Of a stretch of DNA of 64,000 nt, positions 1 through 9,199 are shown in pieces. This DNA comes from Parasaccharibacter apium (GTDB taxonomy: Bacteria; Pseudomonadota; Alphaproteobacteria; Acetobacterales; Acetobacteraceae), in contig NZ_MEJG01000002.1 in the NCBI RefSeq assembly GCF_002592045.1, forward strand, positions 248,001 through 312,000, in the 5' to 3' direction. The notes beneath the pieces are model-generated. The model ran no database searches. It saw only the letters and a program-made list of their open reading frames with translations, and was not told the DNA's origin. Each line of letters starts with the position of its first letter. Position 1 is the stretch's first letter. A program made the position numbers and the translations under genes.

Positions 1-759
1 GGCAACCGCACCATTCTCAATGGGATTGACCTAGACATCCCCGCTGGGGCCTCTACCGTCATTATTGGCGGCTCTGGCAACGGGAAGTCCCTCATGCTGC
101 GCTGCATCCTCGGCTTGATTGAGCCTGATGAAGGCATCATCGAGATTGATGGCGAGGACATCCTCCGGGCTTCCACCACACGCCGCGATGCACTGCTAAG
201 ACGCATTGGGATGCTTTTCCAAAACGCTGCGCTCTTTGATAGTATGAGTGTGATGGAAAATATCCTCTTTGGCCTCAAAGCCAAACGTCATAGCCGTACT
301 GCCCTCCCCCACCGTACAGAGTTGGAGCAAGAGGCCTTCCACCTCCTAGCTCAAGTCGGTCTTGGCCCCAATGTCGCCCCCCTCAACCCGGCAGAACTCT
401 CCGGCGGGATGCAAAAGCGCGTTGGTCTTGCTCGTGCCTTAGCAGGGCAGCCCGATATTCTCTTTTTTGATGAACCCACCACAGGGCTAGACCCCATCAT
501 GTCCGCCGTGATTGATGGTTTAATCAGCGATTGTGTGACCCAACGAGGCTCCACAGCCCTAACCATTACCCATGATATGACCTCCGCCCGCCGCATTGGG
601 GACCATGCCGCCATGCTGTATGGGGGAAAGATTATCTGGCAAGGCCCCGCCTCGGACCTCATAAATAGTGGCAACCCGATTGTTGATCAATTCACGCATG
701 GACGGCGGGAAGGCCCCATCACCACCACGATGACGGACCAACCAGCAATAGGGGGCTAA
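1..759 (+). CDS. mlaF: ABC transporter ATP-binding protein, MlaF-like (5' end cut by window)
   Basis: ATPase subunit of an ABC importer-like complex, probably the Mla phospholipid trafficking system at the inner membrane. The reading frame is open from base 1, so the start lies outside the window. Visible motifs in order are Walker A GGSGNGKS (bases 70-93), a Q-loop in GMLFQNAALF, the signature LSGGMQKR, Walker B ILFFDEPTTGLDP and the H-loop ITHDM. The TGLDPI sequence after Walker B is typical of MlaF/Ttg2A proteins. The start of radA follows after one base, so the two are probably co-transcribed. The permease and MlaD-type partners would be expected upstream or elsewhere. The family is secure; the Mla assignment rests on motif resemblance only. 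Confidence 0.8.
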   Translation, partial: GNRTILNGIDLDIPAGASTVIIGGSGNGKSLMLRCILGLIEPDEGIIEIDGEDILRASTTRRDALLRRIGMLFQNAALFDSMSVMENILFGLKAKRHSRTALPHRTELEQEAFHLLAQVGLGPNVAPLNPAELSGGMQKRVGLARALAGQPDILFFDEPTTGLDPIMSAVIDGLISDCVTQRGSTALTITHDMTSARRIGDHAAMLYGGKIIWQGPASDLINSGNPIVDQFTHGRREGPITTTMTDQPAIGG

Positions 760-760
760 T

Positions 761-2166
761 ATGGCCAAAAAGCCCACCAGCATCTTTATCTGCCAAAATT
801 GCCATGCCCGTTATCCAAAATGGACAGGCCGATGCGACCAATGCGGGGAATGGAATAGCCTAGAGGAAGAAGCCAGCACCCTAACCCCCAGCAAAGCCCA
901 ACCAGGCAAACGCGGTACGGGGCTAAAAACCACGCGGCTTGATGGCACAGCAACGCCCCCACCGCGCCTTAATACCAGCATGGCAGAATTAAACCGCGTC
1001 CTTGGTGGTGGGCTTGTCCCCGGCTCGGTCGTGCTGGTGGGGGGGACCCCGGCATTGGCAAATCCACCCTCATGCTCCAAATGACCTGCGCTTTAGCCAA
1101 AGCGCACCATAATGTTCTTTATGTCTCCGGGGAGGAGGCGATAGACCAAATCCGCCTCCGTGCCCAACGGTTAGAGCTGGATAAAGACCCTAAAGCCCTA
1201 GACCAGCTAGACCTTGCAGCCTCTATCAATGTCAATGACATCGCCACAACTTTGGAGGAGAATCGCAGCCTCCATGTCGTAGTCATCGACTCCATCCAAA
1301 CCATGTGGCTAGAGAGTGTCGCCAGCGCGCCCGGCTCGGTCTCCCAAGTGCGTAATTGTGCTTTTGAGCTTATCCGCCTTGCTAAAACGCTTGGCTTTGC
1401 CCTCATCCTCATCGGGCATGTGACAAAAGAGGGAGCCTTAGCCGGCCCGCGCGTTTTGGAACATATGGTTGATGCGGTGCTGTATTTTGAGGGCGATCGC
1501 GGCCATCAATTCCGTATTCTCCGTGCGGCTAAAAACCGCTTTGGTGCAACGGATGAAATCGGCGTATTCGCCATGACCGATACAGGCTTGCGGGAAGTCC
1601 CCAACCCCTCCGCCCTTTTCCTTGCGGAGCGGCATGGCAATATCGCAGGCTCTGCCGTCTTTGCTGGGTTAGAAGGCACACGCCCTATTTTGCTGGAGGT
1701 ACAAGTCCTTCTCTCCGCCAAAAGCAGCGATGGGGCCCCACGGCGGGCCGTGCTGGGCTGGGATAGCTCCCGCCTGAGTATGATTCTCGCAGTGTTAGAG
1801 GCACGCTGCGGGTTAAAGCTTGGGAGTATGGACGTCCATCTCAACATCACAGGCGGGCTGAAGATTAACGAGCCCGCTGCCGACCTCGCCGTTGCAGCAG
1901 CCCTCATCTCTGCCGCAACAGGCCAACCAACCGCCCCGCATGAGGCTTATTTTGGGGAGATTGGCCTCTCTGGCGAAGTGCGGCAGGTCAGCCAAACAGC
2001 AGTCCGGCTGAAAGAAATCTCCAAACTCGGCTTCAAACAAGCTGTCATACCGCGCCATGTAGGTACAGCCACAGCCCGCCCCAAAGGTCCAGCCACCCTC
2101 ACCATTGCCGAAACAGGCCATCTCAGCGACCTTGTCCGCCGCTTCTCCCCCGCTGAGGGGTCATGA
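761..2166 (+). pseudogene. radA: DNA repair protein RadA, split by a -1 frameshift in a G run
   Basis: RadA/Sms is a RecA-like ATPase that promotes branch migration in recombinational repair. The N-terminal part (bases 761 to about 1040) has the C4 zinc finger CQNCHARYPKWTGRCDQCG and leads into GGGLVPGSVVLVGG. The remainder (about 1046-2166) continues in another frame with the end of Walker A (DPGIGKS), Walker B (VVVIDSIQT), the RadA-specific KNRFG motif and a C-terminal Lon-protease-like domain. The break is the G run at 1039-1045. It has seven G where eight would restore VGGDPGIGKS exactly at the ATP-binding loop. Otherwise the gene is full length (about 468 residues). It is either a sequencing undercall or a real knock-out; nothing else looks decayed. 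Confidence 0.85.
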
Positions 2167-2276
2167 AATCGGGAAACATTAAAAACCTCTTACAGCCCTT
2201 GACCTTTCCCCAATCTTCCCGAAACACTAATGGCCACCACAATATGATCTTGTCTTAACACTGGGTTCATTCTCCC

Positions 2277-3263
2277 ATGACTGACCGCAAAAAAACCTAC
2301 ACAGCCCGGCATGTTCGCTACCCTCATATTCGTCTGCCGCATATTCGCTTTTCCCGCAGAGAGCTGACAGACCGCCCCCTAGAAGGCAAACCCCACCCAG
2401 ACCAACCCTTCCATTGGAAGCTTTATGCCATGGAGGCCATCGCGACGGCCATCATGCTGCTTCTTGGCATTACCGTCACCACAATTTTAGCCGCCGATGG
2501 CTCCCCCGTGGCGGCTTTTCTGGCCCCTTACCCCATTCTTCGCTCTGCCCTTATTGGCCTCTTCTTCGGCCTAGCGGGGACGATTGCCACACTCTCCCCC
2601 TTTGGGAAAGTCAGCGGGGCGCATCTCAACCCCTCTGTGACGCTGGCATTCTTCCTGAGCAAGAAAATCCGTTGGTTAGATGCTCTTGGTTACATATTTG
2701 CCCAGCTTATTGGGGCTTTTACAGGGACGCTCCTCGCAAGCCTTGGGCTGAGCATCCTCCTGCCCTTCTGGCAGCCTCTTGTGACACAAATCCATTATGC
2801 AGGGACCTTCCCCGCTTCCCATTATAGCCTTGGCTTTGTCGCTTTGATGGAAGGCATCGCCACCGCAGGGTTGATTCTCGTCATTTATTTCACCGCATCA
2901 CGCCCACGCCTTCAGCATCTTACTACATGGATGTGCGCACTTTATTTTGCGATTACCAACCCGTTTATCTCCGGCTTTTCTGGCAATAGCACCAATTTTA
3001 TGCGGACCTTAGCCCCCGATACCTTAGCCCATAACCTCCATGGGATATGGATATATCTTGTCGGGCCTTTTATGGGGGCGGCTATTGCGTTGCAACTCGC
3101 CCGCTTCCTCGTCTCTCATCATGGCCTGCGGGAGGCACGCATCGTCAATTTTGGCCATCATGGCCGCGTACCCCGCTATTCCGCCCCGGAGGCCAAAGGC
3201 CCTTCACCTGACGAGTTAAAACGTGAGAATAAAAAAGAGGCTGCTCAACAAGACACCCCTTAG
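2277..3263 (+). CDS. MIP-family channel (aquaporin-like) with a degenerate second NPA box
   Basis: Membrane channel of the major intrinsic protein family, 328 residues, longer than the usual 230-280. A basic N-terminal tail of about 50 residues contains a small repeat (YPHIRLPHIRFSR). Six hydrophobic segments follow. The first half-helix box is canonical (SGAHLNPSVT). The second, normally NPAR, reads GNSTNFMRTLAP, keeping N and R but replacing P-A with F-M. The C-terminal tail is charged (about 45 residues). Substrate is uncertain: water, glycerol or another small solute. Its stop codon overlaps that of the convergent YigZ-like gene by 4 bases. Family membership is clear; function of such an altered pore is inferred. 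Confidence 0.75.
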   Translation: MTDRKKTYTARHVRYPHIRLPHIRFSRRELTDRPLEGKPHPDQPFHWKLYAMEAIATAIMLLLGITVTTILAADGSPVAAFLAPYPILRSALIGLFFGLAGTIATLSPFGKVSGAHLNPSVTLAFFLSKKIRWLDALGYIFAQLIGAFTGTLLASLGLSILLPFWQPLVTQIHYAGTFPASHYSLGFVALMEGIATAGLILVIYFTASRPRLQHLTTWMCALYFAITNPFISGFSGNSTNFMRTLAPDTLAHNLHGIWIYLVGPFMGAAIALQLARFLVSHHGLREARIVNFGHHGRVPRYSAPEAKGPSPDELKRENKKEAAQQDTP

Positions 3264-3859
3264 TCCGGCTCATCATCCAATACACGGATAGGCTCTTGCC
3301 CGCGTGTGAGGTCCCTCAGCCATGCCTCAACCTCCTCACGCGCTTGCACGGGGACAGCCAGCTCCATCACGGCCCCTGCCGCACCAAAAGTACAATCGCG
3401 CACCTCCACACGCCATCCCGGTAATTTGGCTTCTACCTCCGCATAAATCGGGAAAGGACAGTGGAAGCCTAGCCGAACCCGCTCGACCCACTCACTCTTT
3501 GCTGCCTCGCGCAAACAAGCTGCTGCTGCCCCACCATAGGCCCGCACCAGCCCCCCAGCCCCAAGCTTCACCCCCCCAAACCAGCGGGTGACAACGACCA
3601 TAACCCCCTCAAAATCCTGCCCTTCTATCGCGGAGAGGATAGGCCGCCCTGCCGTGCCAGAGGGTTCCCCATCATCATAAACACGGTACCGCCCCCCAAC
3701 ACGAAACGCCCAGCAATTATGCGTTGCCTCTGGCACAGCCACTTGGGCCAGAAAGGCCATCGCTCCGGCTTCATCCTCCACAGGGGCGGCCATAGCGCGG
3801 AACACACTATGGCGAATAATCGTTTCATGCTCGGCTATGCCGTCTAATGTCCAAGTCAT
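3260..3859 (-). CDS. YigZ/IMPACT family (UPF0029) protein
   Basis: Cytoplasmic protein of the YigZ/IMPACT family, about 200 residues. It carries the family signature DDGEPSGTAGRPIL followed by VVVTRWFGGVKLGAGGLVRAY. The N-terminal half is the conserved UPF0029 domain and the C-terminal half a ferredoxin-like fold domain typical of bacterial YigZ. The role is poorly defined in the family; eukaryotic IMPACT acts on translational control. The ATG at 3859 (MTWTLDG) is preferred over an upstream TTG at 3895, because AGGG lies upstream and family N-termini align there. It converges on the aquaporin-like gene with a 4-base stop overlap and no room for a terminator. Confidence 0.8.
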   Translation of the reverse strand: MTWTLDGIAEHETIIRHSVFRAMAAPVEDEAGAMAFLAQVAVPEATHNCWAFRVGGRYRVYDDGEPSGTAGRPILSAIEGQDFEGVMVVVTRWFGGVKLGAGGLVRAYGGAAAACLREAAKSEWVERVRLGFHCPFPIYAEVEAKLPGWRVEVRDCTFGAAGAVMELAVPVQAREEVEAWLRDLTRGQEPIRVLDDEPD

Positions 3860-4072
3860 ACGCTCATTCTGCCCTAGAAAGGCTGTGCCCGCCAAGCCAC
3901 ACTATAGGCTGCTTTTGCTTCCCTCTCACATGAGAAAGGCCTTTTCCTCTTAAAGGCCAAAAGCACGCTATGGAAAATCCCGCCCTATCGCGCTACTACT
4001 GCCTTCATCCACAAGGCTAGAATGGGACAATATCCAGCCTATTACACAAGGGTAAAAGAGGATCACACTGCC

Positions 4073-6664
4073 ATGCTTTCCACGCTGACAAACCGTCTCA
4101 ATGCGTTTTGTGGTCGTCATGTTGCCCTTGTATTAACCATTTTTACCTTGTTATGTGCTGGCTCGGCATGGCTTAGCCTTAACCATCTCGGCATCACAAC
4201 CGAGACCGATAAGCTCTTTGCCGATACCCTCCCTTGGAAGCAAAAAAACCATCAATTAGAAGAACTTTTCCCCGGCGAGAAGAACACCCTCGTCGCCATC
4301 ATCAACTCCGCTACGCCTGAAGAAGGGCGCGAGGCAGCGCACGATCTTGCCGCCATCCTCGCACAAGACCATGAGCATTTCGATAAAGTCAGCCAACCTG
4401 ATGCTGACCCTTTCTATACCCGTAATGCCTTCCTCTTTATCGATACAAAAGAGCTAGAACCCCTGCTCGATTCCATCATCGCCGCACAACCATTCCTCGG
4501 CACCTTAGCTGCCGACCCTTCTGCGCGCGGCCTCTTTGGCACATTCGGCCTTATGGCAACAGCCCTTAAAACTGGCCAACCCATCCCTACTAGCTTCAAT
4601 ACCGCTCTTGATGGCCTAACCCATACCTTAGAGCAAGGCATGACAGGCCAAGCCGCCCCCCTCTCTTGGGAGAAATTACTCTCCGGTGGTTTGAGCGACC
4701 TTGGCGGGCATTACCAATTTGTCGTCACCCATCCACGACCTGATTTCTCCTCCTTCGAGCCCTCAGAGGCCGCCACAAAAACCATGCGTGCGGCCTTAAA
4801 CACACTGCCCAGCGTCAAAGCAGGACGGACCCATGCGCTCATCACCGGGGAAGCGAAACTCAGTGATGAGGAGTTCTCCACTGTTGCCCAAGGGATGGTC
4901 ATCGGCCTTATCATTTCTTTCGCCCTTGTTGCGCTTTGGCTCATCCTTGCCGTGCGGACATTGCGCGTTGCTATCCCCATCCTCCTGACGCTCATCATTG
5001 GCTTGTTGCTCACAACAGGGTTTGCAGCCTTAATTGTCGGCACCTTGAATATGATTTCGGTCGCCTTTGCCATCTTATTCGTTGGGATTGCGGTCGATTT
5101 CGCCATTCAATTTGGTGTGCGCTTCCGCTGCCAAAAGGATGAGCAGAACCAACCCCTCGCCCCCCTTGCAGCCTTAGAGCGCACCGGCAAAGAAAGTGGC
5201 CCGCAAATCTTTGTTGCCTCCCTAGCAACAGCGGCGGGCTTCCTCGCTTTCACACCCACGAATTTTGTAGGGGTTGCCCAATTAGGGCTTATTGCTGGGG
5301 GCGGGATGATCATCGCCTTCTTCTGCACCCTGACTCTTCTACCCGCTTTGCTGATGGCCTTCCGCGCCAAACCGGGGGCGAGCAGCACGGGCTTTACATC
5401 TCTCCTGCCGATAGACCGCGCTTTACAGCGTTATCGCACCCCTGTTCTGAGCATTTTTGGGGTGCTCGGCCTTATCGGGCTTTGCCTCATCCCACGCCTA
5501 AGCTTTGATGCCGACCCCCTCCATACCAAAAAGCCTGACACAGAGGGCATGAAGGCCCTTAATCTGCTGGAGGAAAACCCCCTCACAACCCCGTATAATG
5601 CCCAAGTCCTCACCCCAGACATCGCTACCGCTGCACGCCAAGCGGCGGCCTTTAACAAGCTCGAAAGCGTGCATGATGTCCTCTGGCTTGGGGCCCTCGT
5701 CCCCGATGACCAAGACGCTAAAATCCAGCTCATCCATGATGCAGGCGACATCATCCTCCCTACCTTAGATGTTAACCACCCAGCCCCGCCCCCTTCCGCC
5801 GCGGAACTCCGCCAAGCAGCCCTTAAAGCCGCTCATTCTTTTGATGGGTTAGACGGTAAATTAACCCCCGCCCTCGCTGCTTTACATAATGCGCTTTTAC
5901 GCCTCTCTACCGCCCCTGATGCCACATTGCTCTCCACCAATGAGGCCCTCACCCACTTCCTCCCCGCAGAGCTTAACCAGCTTAAAACGCTCCTAGTCCC
6001 CCCACCGTCCATTACGATGCAGAGCATCCCGGCCCATATCCGTGCCGACTATATTGCCTCTAACGGGGCCTATCGTTTGGTCATTCACCCCAAAGGGCAG
6101 ATGTCCGAGACTAAAACGCTCCATCGCTTCGTCAATGAGCTAGAGACGGTCACCCCTGATATTTCCGGCCCAGCTTTGGAGATTATCGCCAGTGCCCAGA
6201 CCATCACACACGCCTTTATTACCGCAGCTATCTGCGCCATTATCGCCATTGCGCTGATTTTACTCATCACATTGCGCCGCGTGCTCGATAGCCTCCTCGT
6301 GCTGTTGCCCTTGCTCCTCTCCTCACTCCTCACGGTGATTCTCGTCATCACGGTGCCAGAGCAACTCAATTACGCGAACATCATCGCCTTACCCCTTTTG
6401 CTAGGGGTCGGGGTGTCCTTTAACATCTATTTCGTCATGAACTGGCGTGCAGGGTTGCATAATCCCCTTTCCTCCCCCACAGCACGAGCGGTTTTATTCT
6501 CTGCCCTGACAACTGGTTCCGCCTTTGGCTCTTTGGCGGCCTCTATTCATCCGGGCACCGCTAGTATGGGGCGGCTTTTGCTCCTCTCCCTCACCTGCAC
6601 GCTCATCTGCTCACTTTTCTTTATCCCCGCCCTCTTACCGGGGAAAAAAGGGACCTCACAGTGA
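4073..6664 (+). CDS. hpnN: RND/MMPL-type transporter, HpnN-like (hopanoid transporter)
   Basis: Large inner-membrane protein (about 863 residues) of the RND/MMPL superfamily. HpnN moves hopanoids from the inner to the outer membrane in alphaproteobacteria. The layout is a two-fold repeat: one N-terminal membrane helix, a large periplasmic loop, then a five-helix bundle (with VGIAVDFAIQFGVRF), a second helix, second loop and second bundle ending LPGKKGTSQ. The loop segment GITTETDKLFADTLPW resembles the HpnN group. The ATG at 4073 is chosen because AGAGGA lies upstream; an in-frame ATG at 4022 would add 17 hydrophilic residues. No other hopanoid gene is within the window, so the specific substrate is inferred from family resemblance. 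Confidence 0.75.
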   Translation: MLSTLTNRLNAFCGRHVALVLTIFTLLCAGSAWLSLNHLGITTETDKLFADTLPWKQKNHQLEELFPGEKNTLVAIINSATPEEGREAAHDLAAILAQDHEHFDKVSQPDADPFYTRNAFLFIDTKELEPLLDSIIAAQPFLGTLAADPSARGLFGTFGLMATALKTGQPIPTSFNTALDGLTHTLEQGMTGQAAPLSWEKLLSGGLSDLGGHYQFVVTHPRPDFSSFEPSEAATKTMRAALNTLPSVKAGRTHALITGEAKLSDEEFSTVAQGMVIGLIISFALVALWLILAVRTLRVAIPILLTLIIGLLLTTGFAALIVGTLNMISVAFAILFVGIAVDFAIQFGVRFRCQKDEQNQPLAPLAALERTGKESGPQIFVASLATAAGFLAFTPTNFVGVAQLGLIAGGGMIIAFFCTLTLLPALLMAFRAKPGASSTGFTSLLPIDRALQRYRTPVLSIFGVLGLIGLCLIPRLSFDADPLHTKKPDTEGMKALNLLEENPLTTPYNAQVLTPDIATAARQAAAFNKLESVHDVLWLGALVPDDQDAKIQLIHDAGDIILPTLDVNHPAPPPSAAELRQAALKAAHSFDGLDGKLTPALAALHNALLRLSTAPDATLLSTNEALTHFLPAELNQLKTLLVPPPSITMQSIPAHIRADYIASNGAYRLVIHPKGQMSETKTLHRFVNELETVTPDISGPALEIIASAQTITHAFITAAICAIIAIALILLITLRRVLDSLLVLLPLLLSSLLTVILVITVPEQLNYANIIALPLLLGVGVSFNIYFVMNWRAGLHNPLSSPTARAVLFSALTTGSAFGSLAASIHPGTASMGRLLLLSLTCTLICSLFFIPALLPGKKGTSQ

Positions 6665-6850
6665 ACGTCTTTTAAAAAAACCGGCTGATTATAAAGGATT
6701 TTCCACATCTCTTTTTATTAATCGATTCTCCATATCTCTGTTAGAGGTTTATTTAATGAGCCTCTTTGCGCCTCTTTTGCGTTAGATCAATGTTCTAACA
6801 TCTTTTTAATCATCTTGTGGGACCGAAAAATCATAACGAGGTCCCAAGCG

Positions 6851-8581
6851 ATGCCCAAAAGACCCTTTCCCCATATCGTCCTTTACACCACGCTCCTGAC
6901 AGCTGGCCTGGGCACCACACTGTCACCTGCTCGTGCTGAACCAAGCAGCACAACTCCCGCTAATACCGATTCTTCACAGCCAAAACGCAGCATTCTCGAC
7001 CGCATCATGCACACAGCACCGGGCGGCTGCCCAGCTGAAGCCCCCCAACCCAACCCTTATGGCATTTGGGCCCGTGGGGATGGGAGTGAGACAGGCTTCG
7101 GCCCCGTCTCCCAATATGGTACCCCAGCGGGGATGGATAGCATCAGCCAGCCTAAAACCGGCCTTTGTGACCGTGGCGACCCTTTTGATAGCTATAAGCA
7201 CATGAAGCTTAATGATAGCGGCTCCATCTGGCTTAGCCTTGCTGGGGAAACACGGCTGAATAACTGGTACGATAGACGGCCTGTCTTTGGTGCAGCGATT
7301 GACCCTACCACCTCCATGAAGGCCCGCCCCTTTAACTCTGGCCGCTTTGCTGTCCGTAATCTTTGGAGTGCGGACCTCCATTTTGGCCAGCATGTACGCT
7401 TCTTTGGCCAACTTATTAACGCTGATGCTGGTGGGTGGCGCGGCTATAGCTATGATGGCACCTTCCGTAAAAACTTAGACCTTCAACAAGCGTTTGTAGA
7501 GCTTAGCGGCAATGCTGTTGGAGGGCATGGCGGCTTCATCTTTGGGCGGCAACAATTCCTTGATGCGCCTGACTATATGATCGGCAATCGCGATGTGCTG
7601 AACGTCCCACTCAGCTGGGATGGGTTCCGCATTTACGAGCATTGGAACCGCGTCCGGTTTGATGGTTTTTATTTCATCAATACAAAGAACAACCATACAG
7701 ATAGCTTCCGTGGGGGGAACTCCCTTTTCCACGACACACTTGATTATAAAACCCGCCTTTATGGGGCCAACATCACCTATGCGCCGCCGGATTTCCACTT
7801 CCTTGGGGAGGCAGGATATTCCTTCATCAACATCTTCTATTATGGCTATGAGCTTAACGGCGGGCCTGCCCAGCAAACAGTGATGTATAATGCCTCCGCC
7901 TTAGGCCACACCAAACGCAATAATTTTGGCATGCGGTGGCATGGGGAGGCCGGGCCTATCAGCTTCTCCTTTGGGGGAGCGTATCAGCAGGGGCGGTTCT
8001 ATCAATCTTATAACGCCGCAAACCATTATGATAAAATGAACCGCCATGTAAATGCGTGGTCCATGAATGGCACAGTAGATTACCATTTCCGCCATGTTAT
8101 GTGGCATCCTACCATCGGTGTGCAGGGCGATGCTTATTCCGGCGGTGGCGCACGCGGGACGACAGGCAGTGTGAACACCTACATCGAACCCTTCGGTGTA
8201 AACACGAATTATCTGGACCCCACCAATTACCTCACCGGGCAAAACTTGATCGACTTTGCCCCAAAGGCGAGCTTCTCCCCCACCAACTATCTGACCTTCC
8301 AGCTCAAACTACCTATTTATTGGCGTTACAGCACAGGGGATGATACATACTCCATCTATGGGCGTAACATCTTCCAACGGCAATTTATCTCTGGGATGTA
8401 TAGTGCCTATAACCGCGATTCTTTCGTCGGCATTGCTCCACAAATGGCTGCCAGCCTACGCCTTGGTCCACATTTAACATGGGATCATCACGTCGTCCGC
8501 TTCCTTACATCCCACGCCATGCACCAAGCTGGCGCACATGATGCCACCTATTACCAATCTTCTCTAACATTAACTTACTAA
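6851..8581 (+). CDS. Outer-membrane porin, alginate-export (AlgE-like) family
   Basis: Predicted outer-membrane beta-barrel of about 576 residues. A signal peptide (residues 1-29, basic start, hydrophobic core, cleavage after SPARA) is followed by a Ser/Thr/Pro-rich stretch. The barrel has alternating aromatic strands (for example NNWYDRRPVF, FGQLINADAG) and ends in an aromatic residue, TLTY, as expected for BAM-dependent insertion. It resembles Alginate_exp proteins common in acetic acid bacteria, often called hypothetical porins; alginate itself need not be the substrate. Start at 6851 is preferred because AACGAGG precedes it and the signal peptide then begins correctly. It stands alone, with a hairpin terminator downstream at 8593. 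Confidence 0.75.
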   Translation: MPKRPFPHIVLYTTLLTAGLGTTLSPARAEPSSTTPANTDSSQPKRSILDRIMHTAPGGCPAEAPQPNPYGIWARGDGSETGFGPVSQYGTPAGMDSISQPKTGLCDRGDPFDSYKHMKLNDSGSIWLSLAGETRLNNWYDRRPVFGAAIDPTTSMKARPFNSGRFAVRNLWSADLHFGQHVRFFGQLINADAGGWRGYSYDGTFRKNLDLQQAFVELSGNAVGGHGGFIFGRQQFLDAPDYMIGNRDVLNVPLSWDGFRIYEHWNRVRFDGFYFINTKNNHTDSFRGGNSLFHDTLDYKTRLYGANITYAPPDFHFLGEAGYSFINIFYYGYELNGGPAQQTVMYNASALGHTKRNNFGMRWHGEAGPISFSFGGAYQQGRFYQSYNAANHYDKMNRHVNAWSMNGTVDYHFRHVMWHPTIGVQGDAYSGGGARGTTGSVNTYIEPFGVNTNYLDPTNYLTGQNLIDFAPKASFSPTNYLTFQLKLPIYWRYSTGDDTYSIYGRNIFQRQFISGMYSAYNRDSFVGIAPQMAASLRLGPHLTWDHHVVRFLTSHAMHQAGAHDATYYQSSLTLTY

Positions 8582-8592
8582 ATCCTTTCCTC

Positions 8593-8628
8593 ATCCCCGC
8601 TTAAATGTGCGGGGATAAAGCCCTTTTT
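8593..8628 (+). terminator. Probable terminator of the porin gene
   Basis: A perfect 8-bp stem ATCCCCGC / GCGGGGAT with an 8-base loop begins 12 bases after the porin stop. A T5 run follows 7 bases later. The gap between stem and T run makes it a moderate rather than strong intrinsic terminator. Confidence 0.55.
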
Positions 8629-8713
8629 ATCCCCAGCATTTACATTGTAACCCCAATGAGTCCATTATCCGCCCCGCCATTATCCTATTTAATCTACCCT
8701 GAAAGTCTTTCCC

Positions 8714-9199
8714 ATGCAGGCTGTCTTTCGCAACGCTATGAGCCGCCTTGGCTCCCCTGTCGTCTTAGTGACAACGGACGGGCCAGCAGGCCGTCAGGGG
8801 TTAACAGTCTCTGCCATTACCAGCGTCACAGATGCTCCCCCCACTGTGCTGATCTGCCTAAATCGTGCCAATCATTCCCATGAGGCCTTTTTAAGCAATA
8901 AACGCCTTGGGATTAGCATCCTCGGCAAAGGCCACGATGATCTTGCCTACGCCTTTGCCAATAGCCAACTCACCGCGGCAGAACGTTTCGCTCACGGTCC
9001 ATGGCATCCCGGCCCGCTCGGCTCCCCCTTATTAGACGGGGCACTGGCCACACTTGATTGTACGATAGAGGATATGCACGCCATCGGCACGCATGACGTT
9101 CTCATCTGCCGAGTGCATGCCATCACAATAGATGATGGGACACGCCACGGGCTAACATGGTTTGACCGGGCCTTCCATCACCTACCGACACGTGCCTAA
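8714..9199 (+). CDS. Flavin reductase-like FMN-binding protein
   Basis: Small cytoplasmic flavin reductase domain protein (161 residues) of the RutF/HpaC type, which supplies reduced FMN or FAD to partner monooxygenases. The family pattern is visible: [40 protein letters not shown] near the N-terminus is the flavin-binding half, followed by [16 protein letters not shown]. The C-terminus ends WFDRAFHHL, matching the usual YxxxxF region. No monooxygenase gene lies next to it, so the partner is unknown. Its stop overlaps that of the convergent mntH by 4 bases. Confidence 0.8.
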   Translation: MQAVFRNAMSRLGSPVVLVTTDGPAGRQGLTVSAITSVTDAPPTVLICLNRANHSHEAFLSNKRLGISILGKGHDDLAYAFANSQLTAAERFAHGPWHPGPLGSPLLDGALATLDCTIEDMHAIGTHDVLICRVHAITIDDGTRHGLTWFDRAFHHLPTRA

